DNA from: Streptomyces sp. NRRL S-455 | Lineage (GTDB): Bacteria; Actinomycetota; Actinomycetes; Streptomycetales; Streptomycetaceae | Direction of reading: 5' to 3' | Assembly (NCBI RefSeq): GCF_000717875.1 | Contig: NZ_JOCT01000010.1 | Coordinates: 111,110 to 175,109, forward strand | Length of the DNA stretch: 64,000 bases | Shown: positions 1-7,338 of the stretch, in pieces | Layout: each line of letters opens with the position of its first letter | How positions within the stretch are numbered: the stretch's first letter is position 1 | The notes under the pieces: generated by a model | What the model was told of the DNA's origin: nothing | Databases searched by the model: none | Seen by the model: the letters and a program-made list of their open reading frames with translations, nothing else | Program-made: the position numbers and the translations under genes

Positions 1-250
1 CTGTGCCGCTCGTTTGCTGGTAGGCGGCGACGAAGACGTTGATGCCGCTGGAGTCCATGAAGGTCACACCACTGAGATCCGCTACAACGCGCAGCGGCAC
101 CGTCGTGTCCTCAGCCAGCAGGGCTTGGCTGAGGACGTCCTGGACGTCGTGGTCGATCTCGCCCCGCAGCGTCACTACACGGATGCCCGAGAGCGTGCGG
201 TGTTCGACCAAGAGCCGCTCCGGCCGGTCCGCTGGTTCGATGTGGGCCAC
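1..250 (-). CDS. STAS-domain anti-sigma factor antagonist (partial, C-terminus off the left edge)
   Basis: Reading leftwards from a GTG at 250, the frame encodes a short N-terminal leader, then a beta strand (IRVVTLRGEID) and the STAS phosphorylation-loop signature DLSGVTFMDSSGINVF. This is the hallmark of SpoIIAA/RsbV anti-anti-sigma factors, where the first serine of the DSS pair is the one normally phosphorylated by a partner kinase. A purine-rich GAGGAG lies just before the GTG. The gene diverges from the ATPase gene that starts near 424, which resembles the kinase/anti-sigma half of such a switch, so the two may be partners. The last part of the protein lies outside the window. Family assignment is firm; the target sigma factor is unknown. 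Confidence 0.8.
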   Translation of the reverse strand, partial: MAHIEPADRPERLLVEHRTLSGIRVVTLRGEIDHDVQDVLSQALLAEDTTVPLRVVADLSGVTFMDSSGINVFVAAYQQTSGT

Positions 251-423
251 GGTCTCCTCGACTGCGATTCAGGCTTGTCCCCGGTTCAGGACACGCGCGG
301 ATGATTCTGCCCCACCCGTCCGGCCGGATGCATTCGCTTGGCGGCGTTCGAACACCACCCCTCCGGCATGCATGGCGGCGCAGGGGGTACCGGCGCGGGA
401 AACGGGGAGTGAGGGCGAGGCCA

Positions 424-894
424 GTGGAATCTGATGCCGACGGTGATGGCTGTATGGCGCCGGACAGGCACCTGGTGCGCGTCGGCTTCGCCCTGGGCGG
501 CGATGAGGGGTGCATCGCCGACGCCCACCAGCACGCCGCCGCCTTCCTCGACCAGGCTGGCGACGACTACGGCCTGCTGGTGCCGGCGCGTGTGAAGGAC
601 CTCGCCCAGCTCGTGGTCAGCGAGCTGGTCACCAACGCCTGCAAGTACGCTCCGGGCCCCGTCCTGGTGGAGCTGGGCCTCACCGCCGAAGCCCTGGAAG
701 TGGTCGTGTGGGACAGCGACCCCACGGTCCCCGCGGCCCGGGCTGCGGACCCCGGCAGGATCGGCGGCCACGGCCTGGAGATCGTCAAGGCGGTGACGGC
801 CGGACTGTCCGTCGAGCAGGAGGCGGTCGGTAAGCGCATCACGGCCCGCATTGCCCTGACCGGCGTATCCAACGACACTCCCGCCCGAGCCTGA
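424..894 (+). CDS. RsbW-like ATP-binding anti-sigma regulatory protein
   Basis: The 156-residue product is a HATPase_c_2 (GHKL) domain protein. The N box is visible as LVVSELVTNACKYA, with the Mg-coordinating Asn, and the G1 box as VVWDSDP followed by a glycine-rich GRIGGHGLEIV lid. Streptomyces genomes carry dozens of such stand-alone kinases that bind sigma factors or phosphorylate STAS antagonists. The neighbouring divergent STAS gene fits that role. Start choice is uncertain: GTG 424 has a GGGCGAGG stretch upstream, and ATG 454 lies in the same frame and would remove ten residues of low conservation. The longer-still frame back to 301 has no credible ribosome site. Confidence 0.8.
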   Translation: MESDADGDGCMAPDRHLVRVGFALGGDEGCIADAHQHAAAFLDQAGDDYGLLVPARVKDLAQLVVSELVTNACKYAPGPVLVELGLTAEALEVVVWDSDPTVPAARAADPGRIGGHGLEIVKAVTAGLSVEQEAVGKRITARIALTGVSNDTPARA

Positions 895-910
895 CGTAAC
901 GCCCCTCGAC

Positions 911-1219
911 GTGCAATCCCCATCTGTTGGCGCCCGCCCTCCCCTGGACGGCGCCGAGGTCCGCGCCACACTGCGGCTCGCGCTGCTGCTGCTGCGCCGA
1001 TGCCACCAGGCGGCCCGCGCAGTAACGCTGACGCTCTGAGCTGCCCAGACGATTCGGCTACGCGCGCGACGTCGCCTGGGCCGGGACCTCAGCACCGTCA
1101 TCGCGCAGCTGGCCGAGCTGACCCAGATGCCCCGGCCTCTGCTGCGCGACGGCCCTGCTGGGGATCGCGGGGTCTGGCACCGCACCGTGATCCGGCCTGA
1201 CGCAAACGGATCGTCGTAG
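911..1219 (+). pseudogene. Degenerate ORF, possible remnant of a small helical protein
   Basis: From a GTG at 911 the frame has strong GC3 codon character and encodes a leucine-rich helix, is cut by TGA at about 1038-1040, and continues in the same frame with an Arg/Leu-rich helical segment (LGRDLSTVIAQLAELTQ) to TAG at 1217-1219. One in-frame stop inside otherwise coding-looking sequence suggests a decayed small gene. I do not recognise the family. It could also be non-coding sequence with chance periodicity. It fills most of the 326-base gap between the ATPase gene and the acetyltransferase gene, where I see nothing else. Confidence 0.25.
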
Positions 1220-1220
1220 A

Positions 1221-1772
1221 TCAGCTGGACGGTGTGCCCGGGGACCACACGCCGAACCATTGCTCGGCTCCCCACTCTTCGAATCGCTCCACCTCAGTGA
1301 ACCCCAGCTTTCCTGCGAGGCGCATCGAGCGGTGGTTGGCGGTCTGGGTGCAAAGCACCACCGGCTCATGGGGGAACGCGTCGGCGAACCAGTCGAGTGC
1401 CGCTGCGCACGCCTCGGCCGCGTACCCGCAGCCCCACGCCTGCGGCAGGAACATGTAACCGAGTTCGGCTTCCCCGGCCTCGGGGCGGACGTGTCCCGGA
1501 CGTGTGGCGTCGCGCCTGTCGAGAAGCGTGATGGTGCCGATCAGCGCTCCGTCCAGCGCGACCACGAAGACGCCGGGACGCCGCCCGGGCAGTTCGGGCA
1601 CCGCGTGTTCGAGCTCATCACGCGAGCGAGCGCCGCCAAGGTAGGTGCGCACCTCAGGCGAGGCGAACAGCTCGATAAACGCCGGACGGTCCGCGGCCTC
1701 GGACTGGCGGAGCACGAGCCGTTCGGTCCTGATCGGAGCAGGCGGCCAGGCGACGAGTCCGGGCTCAGTCAT
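1221..1772 (-). CDS. GNAT family N-acetyltransferase (RimJ/RimL type)
   Basis: The 183-residue product begins IRTERLVLRQSEAADRPAFI and continues with the strand-turn pattern of the RimJ/RimL-like GNAT group. The acetyl-CoA pyrophosphate-binding loop is QAWGCGYAAEAC, matching the Q-x-x-G-x-G/A signature. A C-terminal NHRSMRLAGKLGFTEV segment matches the N-x-x-S-x-x-x-x-x-K-x-G-F motif of this family. Such enzymes acetylate amino groups of proteins, antibiotics or metabolites; the substrate cannot be read from sequence. The ATG at 1772 was chosen because the frame upstream has no family similarity. It stands alone, convergent with the upstream degenerate ORF. Confidence 0.85.
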   Translation of the reverse strand: MTEPGLVAWPPAPIRTERLVLRQSEAADRPAFIELFASPEVRTYLGGARSRDELEHAVPELPGRRPGVFVVALDGALIGTITLLDRRDATRPGHVRPEAGEAELGYMFLPQAWGCGYAAEACAAALDWFADAFPHEPVVLCTQTANHRSMRLAGKLGFTEVERFEEWGAEQWFGVWSPGTPSS

Positions 1773-2106
1773 GGCGGGCAACCTATCGCACTCACGTGCG
1801 GTGTTCACCCGGACATCGCAGTACGCGGCGGTCACCCGGCCTCTCACGCAGCCAGGTCGGGCCCCTGGGGTTCCTTGAGCACGAGGGGGAACCCGCGCGT
1901 CTTCCAGACGGGAAGGTGCGTCGCCGAGGCGCTACACCGGGGCGTCCGGCGAGACCGTGGACGATGCCTACGAGCCGTAGCGTGACCTGATCAGGCCCGA
2001 TAACGTTCCTGATCCCGCCGACGCCGGGATCACCCAAGTGCGGGCTGCTCGCCTCGGCGCTGATCTGTCGCCGTGAAGCGGAACACCTGCCAGGCCGGCG
2101 CCCCGG
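1773..2106. other. Gene-poor stretch, no supported gene
   Basis: No frame in this 334-base stretch shows a recognisable domain. One short plus-strand frame ends at about 1979 with a coding-like tail (GETVDDAYEP then stop), which could be the last residues of a lost gene. It separates the acetyltransferase start from the 3' end of the small membrane protein gene. Confidence 0.4.
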
Positions 2107-2418
2107 TCAGGCGCCGGCCCGGCGGTTCGCCGCCGTCGAGGTCCCTTCCCGGAGCCGTGCTCGCATCAGGACGCCTCGGCGTGCGCGTTCGCCGTGCGCC
2201 CGGCCCGGTCGGCCCCACGGTGCGCCCCCGGTCTCCCAGAGACACCAGGTTGACCACAGCAGCAGGACGAGGAAGAGGGCGAGCAGCCCCAGCAGCAGGA
2301 CCATCTGCCGCGCCGATTCCTTGCCCTGGACCAGATTCAGCAACAGGCAGAAGGTCCAGGCCACCACACCGCCCGCATACAAGGCCCTGAGCTGTCGCAA
2401 CTGACTGACCGAACCCAT
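2107..2418 (-). CDS. Small membrane protein of unknown function
   Basis: The 103-residue product starts at an ATG (2418) preceded by a good ribosome site, GGAAGG six bases upstream. It has two hydrophobic segments, about residues 16-30 (YAGGVVAWTFCLLLNLV) and 39-55 (LLLGLLALFLVLLLW). A basic, arginine-rich tail of about 40 residues is probably cytosolic. A two-span hairpin with a short periplasmic loop is the simplest topology. I do not recognise a family, and nothing in the neighbours suggests a function. Confidence 0.55.
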   Translation of the reverse strand: MGSVSQLRQLRALYAGGVVAWTFCLLLNLVQGKESARQMVLLLGLLALFLVLLLWSTWCLWETGGAPWGRPGRAHGERARRGVLMRARLREGTSTAANRRAGA

Positions 2419-2679
2419 CGTCACCCTTCCAGGCCGTGTCCCCACGCGTTGCCCTGCCTGTGCCCCCGCTACGCGAGTTCACCGCTTCGAAGGGCCGCTG
2501 ATTTCGGGGACTTGCCCACCGTCTCTGTGCTGTCGCACGCGTCCTGTGTCTGCTCACACCGGGATCCAAAGCGGCCGGCCCGCTCCACCTCGTTGCAATC
2601 CTCTCCGGCTTGCTGGCGTCAATGAAACCGAGGTCGCGGCGCTGTGCGAGGTGGTCGACGAGCACAGCACCACCCGCCC

Positions 2680-2950
2680 GCCCGCCATGGCACGACCCCA
2701 GGGACGTGGCGCGCCGCGCCGGTCTGACGAAGTCGACGGCCTACCGCGTTCCTCGGGATGCTCGTCCGGGTGGGGGCGGTCGAACATAGGGCACCGGCTA
2801 CCACATCGCGTTACAGATGATGTCCATCGGTGCAGCGTCGCCCGAAGGAGCGGTCCGCCGCGTCGCGCTTTCCGTACCTGCTGGATCTGCACCGGCTATA
2901 GGGCACACCGTTCATCTGTGCGTCCTGCGCGGCCGCCGGGCGGCACCACC
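2680..2950 (+). pseudogene. IclR-family transcriptional regulator, frameshifted remnant
   Basis: Pieces of an IclR repressor can be read across several frames. First comes the end of the winged helix (DVARRAGLTKSTAYRV), then a stop at about 2787, then the linker (MMSIGAASPEGAVRRVAL). After removal of one base near 2871 comes PYLLDLHRL, and after another change near 2900, GHTVHLCVLRG. These match in order the linker and start of the effector-binding domain of IclR proteins. The rest of the effector domain is missing before the next gene. It is therefore a dead gene with at least two frameshifts, one stop and a 3' truncation. No start codon can be assigned. Confidence 0.6.
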
Positions 2951-3140
2951 GGCACGACATGCCGGTCCCGCCGAAGAACGCACCACTGCCCGCCCGCGTT
3001 CGGCGCACCACAGAGGGTCTGGGAGGATGGACGGCAGCCGTCCGTACCGGGGTCCGCCGTATTGCACGGGTTCGGGAACCTGCGGGCGGCGAGAGACGGG
3101 CGGGTACGGGCAGCGGCCCGGCGGGCGGGAGAGCAGAGCG

Positions 3141-4148
3141 GTGCGGCACATGCCGGAGTACCCGGAGTACCTCGCCGCGGTCGTATTCGCCGCGGGCGGC
3201 GTCGTCAACGCCCTGCTGGCACCGCACCGGTTCTCCACCGCCGTCCTGTTCTGCCTCGCTGTGACCTCTGCCGGGCTCGGCGTGGCCGCTCGAAGTGCGG
3301 CAGCCCACCCGACCATCGCCACCGTCCTCGCCGTCGCCGCCCTGCTCCTGGCGCTCGCGCTGGGCCTGCTGCTGCTGGCCGACGGCGTCCTCCTGGTCCG
3401 GCGCTACGGACCGCAGGCAGCCCTGCTGGCGACCGGGGCCGCCGGCTGCGCGGTGCTGGCGGTGCTCTGCCTCGACGCGGTCTTCCACGCGGTCGGCGGC
3501 CAGGCGTTCGGTGCCCTCGTGGTCGCGGTGAACGCGGCCGCGGGATACCTCACTCTGCTCTTCCTGGTCTTCGCCGGCTACGTGTTCGTCCGGGGCCGTA
3601 GTGCCCCCCTGCCGGAAACCACCCATGTCGTCGTCCTGGGCGCCGGGCTCAACGGCGACCGGCCCGGCCCACTGCTGACCCGCAGGCTGGAGTGCGCCCT
3701 CGCGCTCGATGCCGCCCGCGCACCGGACACGCCTCGTGTGGTGTTCGTCGTCTCGGGCGGCCAGGGCGCCGACGAGGTCCGCTCCGAGGCGGACGCGATG
3801 GCCGACTATCTACGCGAACGCGGAGTGCCCGCCGACCGGATCGTGCGGGAAGACCGCTCCGTCAACACCGGGCAGAACCTCCGCTTCAGCGTGGCCCTCG
3901 TGGACGGCACCACTCCCGGCCACCGTGCCACGGTGGTCACCAGCGGCTTCCACGTCTACCGCACGACCCTGCTGGCCCGCCGCGTCGGCGTGCCCGTGCA
4001 CGTCGTGGGCGCGCCTACCGCCCCCGCCTACTGGCTGGCCGCGACACTGCGCGAATTCGCCGCCATCCTGTGGCTGGACCGCCTCCCCCTGGTTGGACTC
4101 AGCCTGCTGCTGGCAGTGCCGGTGGCGACGGCGGTCTTCGAGCACTGA
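3141..4148 (+). CDS. YdcF/SanA-like DUF218 membrane protein
   Basis: The 335-residue product has a hydrophobic N-terminal half with about four to five membrane spans (residues about 8-155), then a DUF218 domain beginning THVVVLGAGLNGDRPGPLL. Typical DUF218 motifs follow: VSGGQGADEVRSEADAM, EDRSVNTGQNLRFS and TSGFHVYRTTLLARRVG. A last hydrophobic helix lies at the C-terminus. Family members (YdcF, ElyC/SanA) are linked to envelope polysaccharide metabolism or barrier function, but the reaction is unknown for most. GTG 3141 has GGGAGAG eight bases upstream; ATG 3150 in the same frame is the alternative. The frame extends far upstream only because it runs through the dead IclR gene. Confidence 0.85.
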   Translation: MRHMPEYPEYLAAVVFAAGGVVNALLAPHRFSTAVLFCLAVTSAGLGVAARSAAAHPTIATVLAVAALLLALALGLLLLADGVLLVRRYGPQAALLATGAAGCAVLAVLCLDAVFHAVGGQAFGALVVAVNAAAGYLTLLFLVFAGYVFVRGRSAPLPETTHVVVLGAGLNGDRPGPLLTRRLECALALDAARAPDTPRVVFVVSGGQGADEVRSEADAMADYLRERGVPADRIVREDRSVNTGQNLRFSVALVDGTTPGHRATVVTSGFHVYRTTLLARRVGVPVHVVGAPTAPAYWLAATLREFAAILWLDRLPLVGLSLLLAVPVATAVFEH

Positions 4149-4274
4149 AGCGCCGGCCGCTGACCTCGTAAGAGGTCCTGGCAAAGGCGCCGTACATGGC
4201 GCGGCTGAGGAGGGGAGAGGGCTGCCCGGGCTGTCCGACCGGTGCGTGCAGCTCGCTGCGCGGGGTGCGCGCGG

Positions 4275-4694
4275 CTAGCTGTGCTGACCGGACTGACCGG
4301 ACAGGTTGGTGACGCGCTGGCTGGTGTTTGGCCGCTGATTCCGGTGTGGTCGGTGGTAGTTGCACCAGTCCAGCCAGTCGGGAAACGCTGCCTGTCGTTC
4401 GACGTCTGAGGTGTACGCCCAGGCGTTGTCGGTCAGCACCCGCTCGACGGTCACGCCGCGCGCGGCGAACCAGGCGGTTGCCCGTTGCAGGAAGCCGGCG
4501 CAGGTGGCGGACTTCTCGTCGGGCAGGTCCTCGGTGTAGGCCAGGCGGGAGTGGTCGTCCAGGGCGGTGTGCAGGTAGGCGTATCCGGCGCCGTTGCGGC
4601 GGTCCTGGTTGGCCCGGCCGGCTGCGCGGGGAGGGCTTTGTGGCCGCCGCCGTCCGTGATGCGGCCGAGCTTCTTGCCGGTTCAGATGTCGCAA
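4275..4694 (-). pseudogene. IS481-type transposase fragment with internal deletion
   Basis: This frame encodes the integrase core of an IS481/IS3-like DDE transposase: YAYLHTALDDHSRLAYTE (first Asp region), AWFAARGVTVERVLTDNAWA (second Asp), then directly FPDWLDWCNYHRPH and the family-typical C-terminus RVTNLSGQ. In intact relatives about 50 residues containing the catalytic Glu lie between the second Asp block and the WLxxYNxHRPH block. Here they are missing, so the enzyme cannot be active. The N-terminal half is absent, and a residual KKLGRI-type stretch upstream is out of frame. A 9-bp tandem duplication (TGACCGGAC) near 4280-4300 adds an extra SGQ at the end. Confidence 0.75.
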
Positions 4695-5855
4695 TCCACA
4701 CCGAATCCAGAGGCCCTCGCCTCGTTCGAGGACCGCTCAAGGCGTGTCGCCTGTCACCAACGTCCCGGGACAGCACACCTAGGATCTGTCCGGCGGATCT
4801 TGTGACTGATTCGAGGCGGATCGTCGTTGGCTTGGCCGTGGAGTGGGGAGCCAGTTTCCGGGCGCAGCTGAAAATTGGACGACAGTCGGGGCCCGGGCGC
4901 CCTAACGTCCGAAGGAAACGGCACCTTCGCTTGAACGTCCCCCCTTGCATGCCGACGAGCGCACCGCGCTCATCGGCTGGCTGGATCTCCAATGGCAGAT
5001 CTTGTGATGGAAGTGCACTGGCCTGAGCAAGGCGGACGCGCACCGCTCCGTCATCCCGACGTCGCCGGCGATGACGATGGCCGGGCTCATCAGCCCGTTG
5101 TACTCCGGCAGCACGGTGATGCCGCCCTGGTGAAGACGACAGAAACCCACGGGGCCAGGTGCGAGCCCGGCAGGCCGAGGACACCATCGTCCTCGACCAC
5201 GAGGATCACGCCCAGACCGGCCGGGAACGCGGCACCCGGCCGAACGCGGTGACTGCTCCTGACCCACGATCATGTGCGCCTTCGGTTGGGGAGGCTCTGC
5301 CGCCCGACTGAAGAAAGCTGTGTGTCCCGGTGGGGCGTTGGGGGGTACGCAGCGCGGGCACGCCGCTGCCGGTGAGCTTGTCGATCTGCCCGCCGTGGGA
5401 ACAACCCCCTTGCGTAGACGGGGCTACGGGGGAACGGCGATGCTGTACGAAGGGCTCGGTCTCGCGGTTCCTGACGGGCGGGCCGCGTCGGGTGATGGCG
5501 GCGGTGCTGTTCCGGCTGATAGGGCAGAACCGTCTGTCCGTGGCGGAAGACGGCACTGTCACCCTCCACGACGACGTGTACGAGCCCGATGCGACGGCCG
5601 GCATCGAGAAGGCGCTCATTGGTGCGGCGGGCATCTCTGCCTTCACCGTCGCTGACAGGAGATCCGGCTGACACTCGTGTCTCTCGGCGACGCCGATCAC
5701 AACCTGCCTCTTCAACTGCCTCCTGCCTCAGGAATGCCTCAGTACGTTGACGTGCGACCAGAGGCTCGTCCGAGGAGTTGGTGCCCTATCACAAGCGCAC
5801 CAAGCCACTTGGGCGAATCATTGACATGGCACTTCTCATGGACACGTGGTGGGTC
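4695..5855. other. Gene-poor transition zone at the cluster edge
   Basis: Apart from the fragment at about 5440-5671, listed separately, I find no gene here. A minus-strand frame around 5060-5150 has protein-like character (GGITVLPEYNGLMSPAIVI), but it is bounded by stops and matches no family I recognise. The stretch lies between the dead IS481 transposase and the first biosynthetic gene and looks like decayed sequence. Confidence 0.4.
5440..5671 (+). pseudogene. Possible fragment of a TIGR04222-type actinobacterial membrane protein
   Basis: The frame encodes FLTGGPRRVMAAVLFRLIGQ followed by NRLSVAEDGTVTLHDD. This resembles the winged-helix-like soluble part of actinobacterial TIGR04222 membrane proteins, whose typical text is L-x-G-G-P-x-R-V. 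The conserved start and the membrane spans are absent on both sides, so if the similarity is real it is a broken remnant. Recognition is by eye and weak. Confidence 0.25.
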
Positions 5856-7286
5856 ATGGAGACGCGTGAGCGGACCGGAATGCGAGCGGAGACACGTGAG
5901 GAAGGCGGCCCTTCATTCAGTCGTACCTGGCTGGACATGATCGCCCTCAGGCCGGTGACACGCCATGAGCGGGTCGCGGTGCGAAGCCCCGGTGCGGCCA
6001 ACGCCCTGCGCATCGTCGAAGAGGCGCTTGTGCACACGGGGGCGGGTGGGGCCCGGAGCGTTCCCTCCGCAGGTGCCTTGTTCCCGTACGACATCCTCAT
6101 CGTCACCACAGAGGCAGCCAGCGGCACCTCCCGGCCCGTGATCTATAGAGTCGATCTCGCCCAGGCGGTCTGCATCAGGCTCCCCCTCACTGTCATGCGC
6201 ACCGTGGAGCTCCATCGTGCGCTGGCCCACGGACAGAGCCCCGATGCCGTCGACCACATCGTGGTGCTGGCCAGGCCATGGTTGTCCATGCGCAAGTACG
6301 GTCCGCGCGGCTACCTCTATACCCATCTCGACGCTGGTCACGCCGCCACGAACCTGCTCGGCACCGCGCTCGGGAGAGGTGATGCGGCGCTGCGGCTGCG
6401 CGTCCCGCGTCCCGCGGTCCGAGCCGTCATCGACGACTTCCTGCCCTATCGGGAGGTCCACTCGGTGATCACGATCGCAGCGCCCACGGGAGACTCCACG
6501 GAGTTATCCGTCCTGGACCAGTCCCGCGGCACGCCCGCCGACTCGCACGGGGACCTGGAGCACTTCTGCTGGTCACAGATCCCCGCGGCACTGCCGGACG
6601 GAGGTGACCTGCCCGCCGCAGTGGAACTGGCCCCGGTCGTCGCACCCGGCGACAGACTGGCTTCCTCGTCGAGGATCGGACGCCACGAGTGGCGCCGTCT
6701 GACACAGTTGCGCTACTCCTGCAAGGCGTTCGCGCCGGAGGATCAGCCCCCCTCGGCGGTGGCACGCACCATGAGCGTGCTCAGTACCGCCCTGCCGACG
6801 GACCTGCGGCGCCTGAACGGTGAGCGGGATGGCGGCGTGAGAATCTCCCTGATCATCGGCCCTGGGGCGAATGTGGGCGCCTGCCGGGAGAAGTTCCCCA
6901 GCGGCGACGTGAGGCTGGTGGTCTCCGACGTCGTCGGCGACCGCGACGCGATCACCCGGCTCTGCTTCGGCCAGCGGCACATCGGGGATGCCCAGGCCCT
7001 CGTCCTCTTCCACATCCCCAGGGAGCGCGTGCTTCTGGATGGCCACCCGCAGGTGTTGCGGGATGCGCTCTTCCGGGCCTCGGCCGCCGCCCAGCTGATC
7101 TATCTGGGTGCGGCCCGCAACTCGGTGGCGGTGACGGCTGTGGGCGGTTTCGACGGGCCTGGCCTGCGCGACGTGGCCGGCATCGGGGACGACGAAGAAG
7201 TGGTGTACCTCATGGCCCTCGGCGTCGATGCGGAGGGCGGCCACAAGATCGACCGGCTGGCCGCCGCCCATGCGCACGGTGAATAG
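5856..7286 (+). CDS. Two-domain SagB-type / nitroreductase-like FMN oxidoreductase
   Basis: The 476-residue product contains two tandem nitroreductase-fold domains. The first (about residues 20-215) has the SagB/thiazoline-oxidase signature SVPSAGALFPYDILIV. The second (about 275-476) has RYSCKAFAPEDQP near its start and ARNSVAVTAVGGFDGPGLRD near its end. SagB-type dehydrogenases use FMN to oxidise azolines or other peptide-derived intermediates. No YcaO or RiPP precursor is nearby, so here the substrate is probably carrier-bound or a free intermediate. It is the first gene of the plus-strand run with the AMP ligase and ACP. Start is ambiguous (ATG 5826, 5838 or 5856); 5856 has GGTGGG upstream. 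Codon 217 is a TTA (6504-6506), suggesting bldA dependence. Confidence 0.75.
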   Translation: METRERTGMRAETREEGGPSFSRTWLDMIALRPVTRHERVAVRSPGAANALRIVEEALVHTGAGGARSVPSAGALFPYDILIVTTEAASGTSRPVIYRVDLAQAVCIRLPLTVMRTVELHRALAHGQSPDAVDHIVVLARPWLSMRKYGPRGYLYTHLDAGHAATNLLGTALGRGDAALRLRVPRPAVRAVIDDFLPYREVHSVITIAAPTGDSTELSVLDQSRGTPADSHGDLEHFCWSQIPAALPDGGDLPAAVELAPVVAPGDRLASSSRIGRHEWRRLTQLRYSCKAFAPEDQPPSAVARTMSVLSTALPTDLRRLNGERDGGVRISLIIGPGANVGACREKFPSGDVRLVVSDVVGDRDAITRLCFGQRHIGDAQALVLFHIPRERVLLDGHPQVLRDALFRASAAAQLIYLGAARNSVAVTAVGGFDGPGLRDVAGIGDDEEVVYLMALGVDAEGGHKIDRLAAAHAHGE

Positions 7287-7338
7287 CGGGACCAGTGGGA
7301 GCCGGCAGGGCGACGCACGGATACGGGAAACAGGGTTC

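Noticed and set aside
286..1275. Minus-strand 329-aa ORF across the RsbW-like gene
   Set aside because: It is a mirror-frame shadow of the plus-strand ATPase gene; composition is Arg/Ser/His-rich with no domain.
2546..3601. Plus-strand 351-aa ORF over the IclR remnant and DUF218 gene
   Set aside because: Its text becomes Arg/Pro/Gly repeats in the DUF218 part, which is clearly coded in another frame.
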